Of a stretch of 64,000 nucleotides of DNA, positions 13,476-26,429 are shown one piece after another; position 1 is the first letter of the stretch, and the number at the start of each line of letters is the position of its first letter. The translations under genes and the position numbers were made by a program. Below the pieces are notes generated by a model. The model was not told where the DNA came from. It worked only from the letters and a program-made list of their open reading frames with translations, and ran no database searches. Origin of the DNA: Glandiceps talaboti (lineage: Eukaryota; Hemichordata; Enteropneusta; Spengelidae); NCBI RefSeq assembly GCF_964340395.1, contig NC_135561.1:9773732-9837731 (forward strand), in the 5' to 3' direction.

Positions 13476-14760
13476 TGCTATCTTTACGATAAATGCTATC
13501 ATTTGGCTGTTGCTATGGGCGTGGTCATGTTGTTAGATATATTTGCATACATTTGTGTATGTTTTTGTTCACTTGTGTATGAATTCCTGATATTGTCTTT
13601 GCAATATACGTGATCATTTGGCTGTTGCTATGGGCGTGGTCTTGTTGCTAGGAAAATTTACATACATTTTTTGAATGTTTATTCAATTGTCTATTAAACC
13701 CTGTTGTTATCTTTGTGAAATACACCACCGTTTGGCTGTTGCTATGGGCGTGGTCATGGTTACTAGGGTATTTGCATACATTTTTTGAATGTTTATTCAT
13801 CTGTCTTTCTATTCCTGTTGTTATCTTTGCAATATACGTGATTATTTGGCTGTTGTTATGGGCGTGGTCTTGTTGCTATGCAAATTTACATACATTTTTT
13901 GGATGTTTATTCAATTATCTATTAAACCCTAGTGTTATCTTTGTGAAATACACCACCGTTTGGCTGTTGCTATGGGCGTGGTCATGGTTGCTAGGGTATT
14001 TGCATACATTTTTTGAATGTTTACTCACTTGCTTACCAGATGATGTTATTTGACCAAAATATACTGTCATTTGGTTGTTGCTAAAGGGTGTGGTCATGGT
14101 TGCTAGGGCCAATTTTGTCAAAATGTTTTTAAGAAAATCTGCAGAATAACAGTTTCAGAAACATCTTGCCAAGTTTCAGACTAATTGACCAAGTGCTTTT
14201 TGAGATATAAGTTTTTGACCAAAAATGAACATTTTTACACCTAATTTGCATATCACTCATGGAATCATGGTATGCTTAATATTTCTTCGTCCATACATCC
14301 CTAGATACATTCCCATTAAATTTCAGCCCAATCTGCTCAGTAGTTTTAGAATTATAGATTTTTAACCAAAAAGACACATTTTTAGCCCTAATTTGCATAT
14401 CACTGATGGAATCATCCCGTCATGAACAAATCTTACTTTACACCCCCTTAAGAATGTTCCCACCAAATTTCGCACCAATCTGCCCAGTAGTTTCTGAGTT
14501 TAAGTTTTTTGACCAAAAATCACATTTTTTGACCCAAATCACACACCTGTGATGCGATCATTTTGATTTGAACAATTTCCCAACTAGACACCCAAAGTAA
14601 TGGACCCACCAAATATCGTGGCAATCGGTTCAGCGGTTTTTGACTTTAAGTTGTTTACACACACACACACACACACACACATCCACACACACACACACAC
14701 AGACAGACAGACGCCGGGCGATCCCTATAGCACTACTGAACAAGTTCAGTTGTGCTAAAA
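13476..14760 (+). mobile_element. Helitron/HINE-like repeat, copy 1
   Basis: The left half is about six head-to-tail copies of a ~114-bp unit, each marked by 'gttgctatgggcgtggtc' (about 13509, 13624, 13738, 13852, 13966, 14077). The right half has longer, diverged subunits carrying 'taatttgcatatcac' and 'caccaaatttcgcaccaatc', then an (AC)n/(AGAC)n tract. The end has a short palindrome CTGAAC-aa-GTTCAG followed by tgtgCTAA. A hairpin shortly before CTRR is the 3' signature of Helitrons, and internal tandem repeats are known in HINE/DINE-type non-autonomous relatives. The class is inferred. The same structure recurs at 33.5-34.9 kb. Confidence 0.6.
14655..14712. repeat. (AC)n/(AGAC)n microsatellite
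   Basis: Dinucleotide AC repeats grade into AGAC repeats just before the end of the surrounding dispersed element. Confidence 0.9.
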
Positions 14761-14769
14761 AACCTCTCT

Positions 14770-17700
14770 CTACACCAAGCGATGGGATCAATCAAAAGGC
14801 TTATGTAGTAGAGTGAGTTATGGGATAGTAACATCAAGACACGACTGTACACTAATCCAAACCATACATGAAAAGTTTTAACACTTCAACTTTTATACTC
14901 CCATGGTCATGATGGTAGGAGATGATTTGTTTATCAATATTTCTGTGAAAGTTGATCACTGTTATACATTCCCCACATCCAAAACTTCAATTCTGTATAA
15001 AATATCAATATTTATTTGTCAATTAAAAATGTCATTCATTACATCAACTAAATAATTTCAATAACTGAAATCAGTACAAGTACTCAACAATTAAATGAAT
15101 CAAAAATTTGGAATTCTAAAATTTACAAATGCAACCTATATTGAAAGACAAAATGCACGACTGATAAAATTATGGACAATTAATAAGTATGAATTTTTCT
15201 GTTTTGAGATAAAACAAATCATATTATACCATAAAAATGTAGGAATGATGATGGATGTTTACAATTTATTAATTTGTGATAGAATTTTTTTTTCAAAAAT
15301 GAAATTTGCTCTGACCCAATTTAGCATGTAGTTTTTACATCCTTGGTATCCAATGAGTAAACTACTCATGTGACATCATCATGACATCACTTGAAGAACT
15401 GCTGTTCCATTTTCTAATAAAACTATCAAATGTAATGATATACAAGGAAATATAATTGGGTTTTCCGATAACATTTAGCAATAAAAATGCCAGGAATAAT
15501 TATGCTCAATTCAACTTACAAAATGCATTTATGACAGCACCTCTAAATGTTTCCACAAATGGCAATGCAAGAGGTAACACCACTAAAGTGAAGTTGTAAA
15601 TTTTTAAGACATTTGGTGGCTACATGGTAATATATAGCGCAACCAAATTAATTACATTCATGGCATTTTTATGGCAGAGTTTAATGGAAAATATATCACA
15701 TTCAAAGAGATTTATCATTTCATAATATTTTATCAAAAGAGAAGCAATTTCATTATAATTTCTCCTTTCATTTATACGACTCTGGTTTCTACTTTGGTGG
15801 TATTTGGGAAGCTGTGTAATCAGAATTTACAGTTCTATTCAACTCAACATTACCATCTGGTGTGTTTTTGTATTTCAGACAATTACAGTGAACTGAATTT
15901 TTATTATTCAATTTTCATTATTTAAATAGCAATCAATTTTACATTTTTTGACATCAAGCAATGCTGCATTTTGGTGGTTGAAAAATTGTTTACCTTGAAA
16001 ACACTAATGGTATATTTTCTATTTATTCTCACAAGCTACAGTATTTTTTCACTGATGATATTAACAGAATCCACTACGAGAAGTTGAAAAATATTATTAG
16101 GAATATATAAATGAAAGAAAAAAGTACAATATTATTCTCATCTTAACAACTTAAAAATGATGGATCAGTTGGTCAGTTAAAAATAAACTTAAATTTAAAA
16201 AGTAAGTATATGTGTACATGTTGGTGATACTTTCAATTCATATCATACTTACTACAGTCTGAATGACATAGAAATGACAAAAACTTTGAATGAATCATTC
16301 GTTTTTATAAAATGTTCTGAATTCCAGCAATAAATCATAGTTTTCACTCAGATACATACTCATGGGGTTGTCATCTGACAATAAGTGTTTTTTTTATAAT
16401 CCTGTCATACAGGGCTCCAATTTAAAAAAAAAGAAAAAAAAAGCACCAGACTGAAGAAATGGAGACTCGATCGGGTCACAAGAAATACAGCATTAAGTAA
16501 GACCACCCTAGCATCTTGGACGGTGTTGTAAACAGGCCTGTGGTTAAAATGATGATTTGGGATTCTTAATTTTAAAATGCTAAACTTATCAATCATTATA
16601 ATTCCAAATCCATCAGGTATGTTAGATCAAATATAGAGTTTTAAGTATCAAAATATACAAAAATCTTATTATACTTATTTTTGTTGTACAATTTTTGTTG
16701 TACATTTGGAGGGTTTACATAAGCACATTAGTAAATGAGATCAAGAAATCACAATACAGAAAGTGGTCAAACATAACAAGATAGCAAAAATATAAACTAA
16801 CACAGCTACATACTTTTACGATCAAATTCCTAACTTAACAAGAAAACAATTATTTACAGCATACTAAATAGTGACAAAGTTTTTCCATCAAATTGACTGA
16901 AATGTAATCTAGTGATTCTAACATACAGCAAGGTCAAAGGTTGTGTCAAAGGTTACAGCAATTCAGAAATATAATTGAATTTTTTTTTATAGTCATCATA
17001 AAACGTGCCTGAATGCAGCACAATGCCACAACTGACAAGTCTCAATATAAATATGAAAAATGTAAAAAATTCACCACCAAGAATTGCTAGGAAGATACAT
17101 GTACAGGAAATTTGATGCGCAGTATATACTGAAGTCCTCAACATTTACATGTACATGTATAATTATGTCGTCCAATCATGAATGTTTTATACCTGAATGC
17201 TGGATTTAAGTAGCCTGTTTACTGTGCTGTTAAGATACATCATTAGCTGGTTGTACCTCCTAGCCCTCAAGTCCATGCTAAGCTATGCTACGCTAAGATA
17301 TGATACAATACAATATGCTATGATACACTACGACGCGATAGTATATAGTAGCTGGGAGGTACAATGTATGACCCATGACAGGGTAGTAACAAGCTAGGAT
17401 TTGAGTTCTACTAATACTAAGTATACATATAGTCTTGTGCTATCCGTGCATCAAACTCAAGATCTCTCTTGAAGAGATGATCGGATACCATGTGATAGAA
17501 ATCTAAATGCGAGACTAGATTCAGCATTAGTGCTAGATTCAGTACTTCGTACTTATATACCAATCATTGGGAAAAGGCCAATTTCTTTTCACTCTTACAC
17601 TGTTGAACTTCAGTTAAATACATTTACATATAACTGTTAACTATATACATAGATCACATAGATCTACTGAGAGTCAATCAGCTGTGATAATCACTTGCCC

Positions 17701-18480
17701 CTAGGCAAGACAGGAAGTTCATCAAAAGTCATTACATTAGCCGACATATGAGCCTCTCACAGGTGTTAAATTTGGCCTACAGACAGATAATATGACTGCA
17801 TTCCTCATCACATCATGTTACACAACTGCTTTCACATCAGACAATTGAAAGTTCTCAGACTGCTTTAGACACTGCAATTGGTGGTTGTAATCTCATCCCA
17901 AAGCCTGCTAAGTACTGTCCTTAAGTTAAAGTTATTTCTATACATTCCAGTGGGATTATGTCTCAAGGACTTGCTCTTTTTTCACAAGTTCTCTGTATTC
18001 TTTTGGGAGTATTTCTACCACAAAACAGAAAAGCTGGAGGATAGCTTATACTAGTATATGAACATCAAAACTCAATGGCCAACAGATATGGTTACAGTTA
18101 ATTGGAATTGCAGCTTGGTTTATACTAAAGCTTTATTTGAAGTGTGAACAATACATTGAAACTCATGTAGTAGGGAATTGAGATTTTTGTTCAATGGCTG
18201 TGACCATGATAATCTATTGATGTATTGATGTATTTACTGCATAAATTTGTTTCATGAGATGAGAGATTCATGGTCCTGAGATGGAGGTACTTTTTTATGT
18301 CAAATATCTAAATTCCTTACAATTTCACATTCCCAAATCATTGCCAACCGATACGTACTTTAAAATACATAATTTTTAACATAACGGGATCATATTTGAT
18401 ACTTGATACCATAAGTGTGTATGTGAAATAGTTCAACTTTTTCACCAGCATGTTCTGTGGTAGTGAAAACATGAAATGTG
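14770..18480. other. AT-rich non-coding spacer
   Basis: Very AT-rich sequence with poly-A/T runs and short open frames without splice or protein-family support. No gene, RNA gene or strong repeat was recognised. Confidence 0.5.
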
Positions 18481-18492
18481 TAGATATATCAA

Positions 18493-18510
18493 CACTGCCA
18501 CCTAGTGGTC
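18493..18510 (-). promoter_or_regulatory. CTCF-like binding site
   Basis: Read on the minus strand, the sequence GACCACTAGGTGGCAGTG matches the bilaterian CTCF core (CCASYAGRKGGCRS) at every constrained position. It sits about 2.3 kb beyond the 3' end of the C8orf34-like gene, where an insulator would be plausible. A single short motif can occur by chance, so this is a candidate only. Confidence 0.4.
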
Positions 18511-19540
18511 AGTTTTAACGAGAGAGAAGAGATTCTGAGAGCGATCATGTCACCAAACTCTGACTGAAATGTCAATCACACTGCTTGTAGGAAATGATTT
18601 TATCATACAATGTGATTTAACAAGGTGAAAAACTTGTTTTCAATATCACTGCTAGCTGCGTCAGGTAGCACAGAGAAGAAATACTAATGTCAAGGCTGGA
18701 ATACTTGAGAAATTGACATATAAATACATATTGTAAATCTGGAAACTTTTACCAAAAACTTATTTTCGCTTTTTTTGCTGAAAAACAAAACACATAAACA
18801 AGTAGTGGCTAAAATGCTTTCTTGTATCTAGACACAGTGCACCAGATGAAGACTGGAGAAAATCGCAAAATTTTCTAGTGGGGGAAAATACATAGGTTTA
18901 TAGTAACTTAAAACTGTTATAATGAATACATTTATGAAGAGTGTATGGAAAAGGATTTCAGTTGATTGTGCATGAAAGAAAAAATTCATAAAAAAGCACA
19001 AATACTTTAAGAGATGAATGATGTTTCCGTTTCTTTATAAAATCAAGTACAAAATCGCAATTAGAAGGTTGGAATTAAACAATCACAATGATATGTAAAT
19101 TTAAACTCAAAACTTTTCAATCTGTTGATATCAATTTCCTGTCATTAGAAAATTGACTCACGTTTTGACTTCATCCCTTAGGTGAGTCTAATCATTTTAA
19201 ATTAAGTATATATATTTTTGTGACTAATGTAATATCACTAAAAATGTCCTACTGTGTTCTAAAGAAAGTTTACAGCCACAAGATTTGTAATATGTGTTCA
19301 AGTTCACTTCTTTAAATAATTATATTACATTTAGAAAGTTTGAACTCCACTGCTTACCTTAAGAATATGTAATAATTAAAATTTGGTAAATCTTTTAATC
19401 AGTGGATTTCATATCCATATTAAAGTACGATTCTGCCCTCACAAATGATTTGATAATACTTATTTATAATAATTATCAATTTTTAAAATAACTGCATTGA
19501 AAGACTTTGTATTGGAAAGGTTTTCAAATGATTAATCTAA

Positions 19541-20085
19541 GTGACCTTTGACCTAAAATACAACATTACTACTCTGTACTGTATGGAGTACAATGTGACC
19601 TATGAACCTTGACATAACATAAAATCACTACTCTACTCATAGACCTGGGTGGAGGGTATTGAGTACAATATGACCTGTGAACCCTGACCTATGACATAAG
19701 ATCACTATATATTATGAAGTACAATTTGACCTATGAACTTTGACCTATGATATAAAATCACTATGTACAGTATGAAGTACAATTTGACCTACAAACTCTG
19801 ACCTACGACAAAATCACTACTCTGCACTGTTATAAGTAAAATATCACCTATAAACTAAAATCACTAAACTGAACAATAATGAAGTACAATACAACCTCGA
19901 CCAATTTTAATAAAACTCAATAATCTACATTGCAATATGACCTATGTACTATGAACTATGACAAACAATCACTATTTTGAACTCTATGGATTACAATTTG
20001 ACCCATGAACTATGAACTATGACATTAAAATCACTACACTGTATAAATTACAATACAAGCTTTGAGTTGTGACATAAAATCACTA
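19541..20085 (+). repeat. Degenerate ~60-70-bp tandem repeat with TGACCT hexamers
   Basis: Diverged repeats follow the pattern 'tgacctatgaactttgacc', then ataaaatcactac, then agtacaat, about eight times. The repeated hexamer TGACCT/AGGTCA is a nuclear-receptor half-site, but the regular spacing is explained by the repeat itself. No coding potential. Confidence 0.7.
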
Positions 20086-20283
20086 CTACCATTACTACAT
20101 ACTTCCTTCTTCAGTTGACTTCACCTTAATACTGTTCTTCAGGCCATCTGCTGAAATCAATAAAGTCATCTATTATTCAATGATGATATTGTCTGTTGTG
20201 CTGATATAGGTCTGTGCCATGGCTAATAACAGTGCTGCACTATTATCACACTTAAAGATTCTTTTGTAGAAAGGTGTATTATA

Positions 20284-20683
20284 CAGCTAGAATGATGTAG
20301 GCTTGGTGTTTCACTCATGTGATATGACATTTAATACACACCTTCAGGCCAACTTCTAATGCAAAGAAATAATTACATAGGTGCCATGCACAGTGGGGAT
20401 GTAGAAGTAGTCAAGTTGAAATGTTGACTATCAGTTAGAAAATAAACAATTGAAGCCAGTAAAATCATCAAGTCCATGTGTAATGTTTTCCTTAGAATGC
20501 TGTTTCTACTGCACTGTGAAAGAATAGCAATGCTTATCAGTGTTCAATGTGATTGGGCAAAGGATCCTAATGTATTTATTGTGTCTCTGTTATTGTTAGT
20601 CTACAGTTGAAAATATGTCTATCTTTGTGTCAAAAAATGTAGTGTCCGAAGAGTGAAACACCAAACCAACATCATTTTAGCTG
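20284..20683 (+). mobile_element. MITE copy A (TA target, ~35-bp TIRs)
   Basis: A 400-bp element is bounded by inverted termini: the left end starts CAGCTAGAATGATGTAGGC and continues into TTGGTGTTTCACTC, and the right end is the imperfect reverse complement ending CATCATTTTAGCTG. TA dinucleotides flank both ends, consistent with a TA target duplication as made by Tc1/mariner-type transposases. It has no coding capacity. It lies just past the stop of the C8orf34-like gene and contains a minus-strand AATAAA (20575-20580), so it could provide that gene's poly(A) signal. Confidence 0.8.
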
Positions 20684-20851
20684 TAAATGTGTACCATTGT
20701 CTATATATCTATAAAGGTATCACTTAATAATAATTAAATGATTTTGATAGAAAATAACACAAAAAGCACATCTCACAGAATCTTTGCTGTTTGATGACTT
20801 TGACAGATGTTATATAAATTTAATCACCTGACATCATTGTTTCATAGTTCA

Positions 20852-23800
20852 CTACCACTTTCCTCCACTAGAGTATTCCTGTGACTTCGAAGATCTTCCA
20901 CCTAAATTAACATAAAATCAACATAATGAATTCTAAGATTTCACACCTATGTGGAATTATATGTGTGTACTGTATCAAGAATTTAAAATATGTAACAGTA
21001 ATCAGAAATATATGTGTGTATTGTATCAAGAGTAAACAGTATATGTGCCATGTACTTGGCTTTTAAATATTATTAATTTTTGGGTGTGCGGCTTTAAAAA
21101 GTGATGAAGTAACTGAGGGCAAAAGCGACATGAATCACTGACATTTCACACCTCTGTGGGCTTCCCAGGAGGTCTGGTATGAGTTTTACATTTCAGCTTT
21201 ACAGGGTTGAAATTCTAGCATTATTTGTAAATTTCAAAAGGCATTTATTGACTTTATGTATGAGTATGATAGTATAAAACTTTACATCACAAAAGTGAAT
21301 AAGATAGTGAGGTGAAAAGATGAAAAGATGAAAAAACAAAAGGGGTGCATTATTCTGACAAAGAGGGCAGTCTCCAACACCACAAGCGGGGAATCCTAGT
21401 TTAATAAAGATTAATCAAATAATCAGGGAATTTGGGGATCTTAAATATTGGGCAACTATTGGGACAAAGTGTAGAATTAACTAGGGATATATTCCATTAT
21501 ACATGCAGGGATGCAAATAGTATATCTGGTATTTTAACAGCAACCAAACAACAGCCAAATAATGTTAATATTACAGCATTATGCATTTGTGCAGTTAGCT
21601 AAATCTTGCATATTTAATGTATAGGTTATATCTTTTCCTCTCATTTTACCTCGTGTTCCATCAAAGTCATAAGTTTCATCATCATCTGACATAGGGGTCT
21701 GCCATGATCTACCTTTCTGGTATAACATTTTATCAGTTTTGACAACTCTATCGTCATCCTACAAGTAGAGAAAGGTATGATGGGAAGGTGTTGCTATGAT
21801 TAGTGACAGGGGTGATCAGACAAAGACACATGATAGGTATTACAAGGAAGTCATATCAAGTGTTACTTGTTACAGTGTTTGTAGAAACCATAACCCTTTT
21901 TTTTAATTCAATCAGATTAGGTCGTGTATGGAATGATATTTTTGTAGGAGTTGAACAAGAGAATATGTATTTGAGTGAACTTTTAATAATAATAATAATA
22001 ATAATAAAAATAAAAATAATAAGTGAACTTTTAACCAGCAATTGTATCCATCATTTGTAATACCCTTTCTACTGAGACATTTTATTGGTGTTTTTTTCTG
22101 TGTTTTTGTAGCTGTTTTTTTTTTCATCTATAGCTGTTAGTTTGTTATACAAACAAACAATCAATCAATCAATGAATTTATAAAGCACCAGTTTCCACTA
22201 CGATGTACAGTTCAGAGGCACTGTACAGTTAGAATGCTCTGGGAAAACAGATATGTCTTTAGGTTGTTTTTGAAGGTGTTATGTACTGAGATGTAGTGTA
22301 TCGGGTAGCATGTTTAAATGATGATAATAAATAATAATTGATCCTATTATAAGGATGACAGGATGATCATCTGTACCTACCTCTGTATCAGACCTATATG
22401 TTTGTGGTGTCCATCCATGACTATGTTCCAGTACATCTGAAGTAGGACCTAGTGGCTTGGAGTCATTCTCATTCAGATTATCATCAGAGTCTTCAGGTAG
22501 GTAACCACTACGCTCTCTACTACAAATGAAAGAGAGAAACCCCATCACATTGTTCATTATCTAATTATCAGCAAAGTATTCTACATTCTGACCAACAGTC
22601 ATGTTGTGAGGTTATACATTTTTCCCAGAAATGAGGAATACAGTCACTCTATGCTGTAACTATGGATTGTAAAAAATTGTCTTTACCAGAATTTTCAACA
22701 CCGAACATTCATAGAATTCAAAACCAATTTGAAATTTATTTAGCCTTTTCTCATCTTTAGTTTTATGAAGATGCAATTTTAAGAACTCAGGATATTCTTA
22801 CAGATGCACTATTTGGTGAGTACTTCCTTAGTATCTATGACAACAACTGAACAACATTGGAACATTTAGTATCACTGTTATAAACTGTAGCAGTCGTAAT
22901 CATGTCATAACTATCTCCAGCACAACACTTTTTAAAAATATTATTATTTGACTTACCCATACATTGGTTTTCCTTTCATAGGAAAAGTAGACTTCCTACT
23001 GTGGTGATACATGTGAGCGCCCTCAGTGGGTCCAAGGGTGGCTGTAGATATACAACAATGACACACATTATCAGTATCAAATATTACAATATACTGACCA
23101 AAATTTATTATAAACATACACAGGTTATTACAGTTTACTGAAAATATCAGTTCTCAAATCTCATAATTAGACATTCTAGTTGAACATCTAGCTAATACTG
23201 CAGTCTTTTTTTACATTTTTTGTGTGCAAATATTCTCTTCACTAAATCCTGGATGAAAAGAGATACATGTATGTTATGAATCTCTCAATGGACATGGGCA
23301 GCCATTATTGTCAATGGCTATTCATGTACATGTAAAGGGAAAATTATTTCCTTGAAATGGAAAAAACTGTAAAATCTACAAGAATGACTGCTGTTGAATA
23401 TTGTACTTACAAGTGTCTGTGTCATCATGCCATACAGGACGACGCTGAAAGACAAACAATTCAATATTTAGATATTTTTTTGCTATTTAATCCTCTCTCT
23501 ACCAAGGGGTATTTTGTTTCGTCTACAAATGACTTTTTGACTACAAGTTGAGCAAAACAGGATGAAATGCATTCTAATGTATTGTATCTTGGTTTCAACC
23601 ATATTTTTACCATACAGCTCTCTCCCTGTAATTGCATTCTCTACATATCTGCCTTTCTGTCTGTCTCTGTGTATAGCGTTTGACCACATTGCTGCCTATC
23701 AAATGTTTCTGTTACCATGTTCTTCTGTTTGCACGTGGGTCTGTCAATGTCTGTGTATCTCCAATTTTGTCCTTCTCTCATCCTGTCTGTCTGTGTCCAT

Positions 23801-26379
23801 TTCTCTGTCTGTCTGTCTGTCTGTGTCCTCTTATCTGTCTGTCTGTCTCTGTCTGTGTGTTATCTTGTTCTCCCTTCATCCCTTTAAACCACAGTTCTCA
23901 TAAACACTGACTTACTGGACTGTGCACTTGAGAAACACTCTCAAACTCTTCATCATCAGTCTGTATTGGAGCAAAATGTCTAGCTGATGGATAATCACTA
24001 TTTGCATCATCATAGTCCTTCAATTCACCATATCCACCATTAGGACTATATTCACTGTGGACATACTCACTAGGCTGGCCACCAATAATTCTATATCAGA
24101 GAATAAACATGACATAAATTTGAAGTTCTTTTATTTCCATTTTTCATTTGTTGGCGTCATATACATCTGCGAGGACAGACTTATACAAGGAATAACACTG
24201 AAGTAAAGCACTTTTACTATATGCTACACTCGTTTATAGCATTCATATCAAATGTAAAAGTACATGTGTATACGATTGGTTTATTTGCAAACCTGGCATG
24301 TGGCCTTTCTAATGTGATCAATTAGCAGATGAAACAGTATACTTTTACTTGATATGGATGCTATAAACAATTGTGGCACATACAGAAAACACTTTACTTT
24401 GGTGTTATGGGTTGTAAAAGACCCTCACAGTCATAATCAATCAACATGTCTTATTATATGACAAAGTCAGAGCATACCATATGTATATGTGTACTTAGAA
24501 AAACCTTTTCACAGTAAAAAAAAATCTTCAAGATATAATTTTTGAATGAATTTTTGAACAGAATTTCTGTATCATTTGTACCAATATAATAAGAATGTAG
24601 ATAAGGGTCGATAGTTGGCAAGAACAACTTGATATTCTGCAATTTCTTGTCGGCGACTAAAAATTCTTTGTGAACCATTATATATCGACGACCGTTCATC
24701 AGATTGATGGGTCTCCTTTGTAGGTATTACTTACCACCTACTTTGATAAATTTACCTGCAGATTTTAAAATCAGCTATGTCCTTGAATACAATCACAAAG
24801 TAGTTGGTATGTTGAGTAATAACTTTATATGATACTTACTTTGCACATCTTGCACAAATACTAACACGGACTTGTGGTTCAGCTGAGGCATGGCGGAAAG
24901 ACTAGAAAGTGAAACAAATTTGATCAGTCAGATAACTTCTAGTTTTAATTGGTCAATACACAAATGCTGGCATTACAGGGCCTAACGATAGTTGAGGTAA
25001 TTTTACACATCCCATAAAAAGACCTCACCTTCTTTAAAAAAAAATCCTGCAAAACGGTCATTTACTCAGAGTGGTATTTATCAACGTATAAGAAAATTCG
25101 TCTTGCATACATGACATACCTTGCTAACTTTATTACCAGATGATTTCAGTTTTGTCACTCCTTCACTTCTAAGGTCATCAAGATTTTCTGAAATAAATTA
25201 AAAACATAAATTTTAGAAAAACACCCTATATTTACAGTGATTTGCATTCCCTAAAAATGTTATAATTACAAATTTTGCAGTTTGTACTACATTAGTATAG
25301 ACCTATACCTACTTAACATCATTTCATGACAATTCATATAGAAGATAACTAATTGCACCTTGTACAGTTGCTTTAGCACCAAGTTTTTTTTGTGTGATTG
25401 CCATTGAGGGCGCTAATCAAGTTACCATTACTGATACCCTTGACAAGGTAAACTGCAAAATGTTCATAAATATAATACCATAGGACATGAGACCAACAGC
25501 TGACAACATTTGTATTTTAATAGCTCGCACAGCGGCTCAATTACTAGTACACATGGGCATCCTATATACTATGTGTTGTTTTTTAGGTGGTTTTACCCAA
25601 GGATGCATTGCATTGTATGCACGTTACTATACGCATTCTCCACAGAGGGCCCTATCTACAATATCATTGTGAGGCAGCCGGTCACAAATGAATTTGCCCT
25701 GCGCGAGCTTATGGGCATTGCCTAGTTATGGTATTATCAAATGATGGGACAACTGAAATTGTTTGATATCTTTGTACACATAAGACAATAATTTGACAAA
25801 TGATGACAGACATGAATAATTAAGGAAATAAATGAAATGGTTTTGGAATAAGTGAACTTATTGTTTATCCTTAGCAACAGAATGAATGAATTTGCTAAAG
25901 TAACTTACATATGAAACCAATTTTCAAGTTGCTATGGTAACTTACCTAGTAAATCAATGGCATCAGGATCCTCATCTTCATCATCAGCTTCGTCACCTGT
26001 TAGAATTCGTCTTTTTCCTGTATTCTGTGATTTGATGTATTCTTCAAGCTGTTTTTTGTGAGCTTGTGATTTTTTATCTGGCTTGGTATGTCTCCTAGCT
26101 CTGTTATCATCACAAGTAAAAAAAATGCATTGCTACATTAAACACAGACAATGTACCACAAAAGTGTGTTTTTCATTGTTGGTGCTGTTATTTTTAAAAA
26201 ACTTTTACTCCAAACTAGACATGGCATTGAGATCAAACTTTTGTTTTACAACTTTTATAGCGATATTAACAGGATTGCATATCTGTATATTATTATTATG
26301 TCAATTGTCCGACACTTGTACAGTCATTTGAGCACATGAATGGATACTTCTGTTGTGGTGTTGTCTGTCCATTTGTCTA

Positions 26380-26429
<50 letters not shown>

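Noticed and set aside
13715-14053. 112-codon plus-strand frame with repeated Trp-Leu-Leu-Leu-Trp-Ala-Trp blocks
   Set aside because: A by-product of the 114-bp tandem units, whose length is divisible by three. The second copy of the element does not keep the frame.
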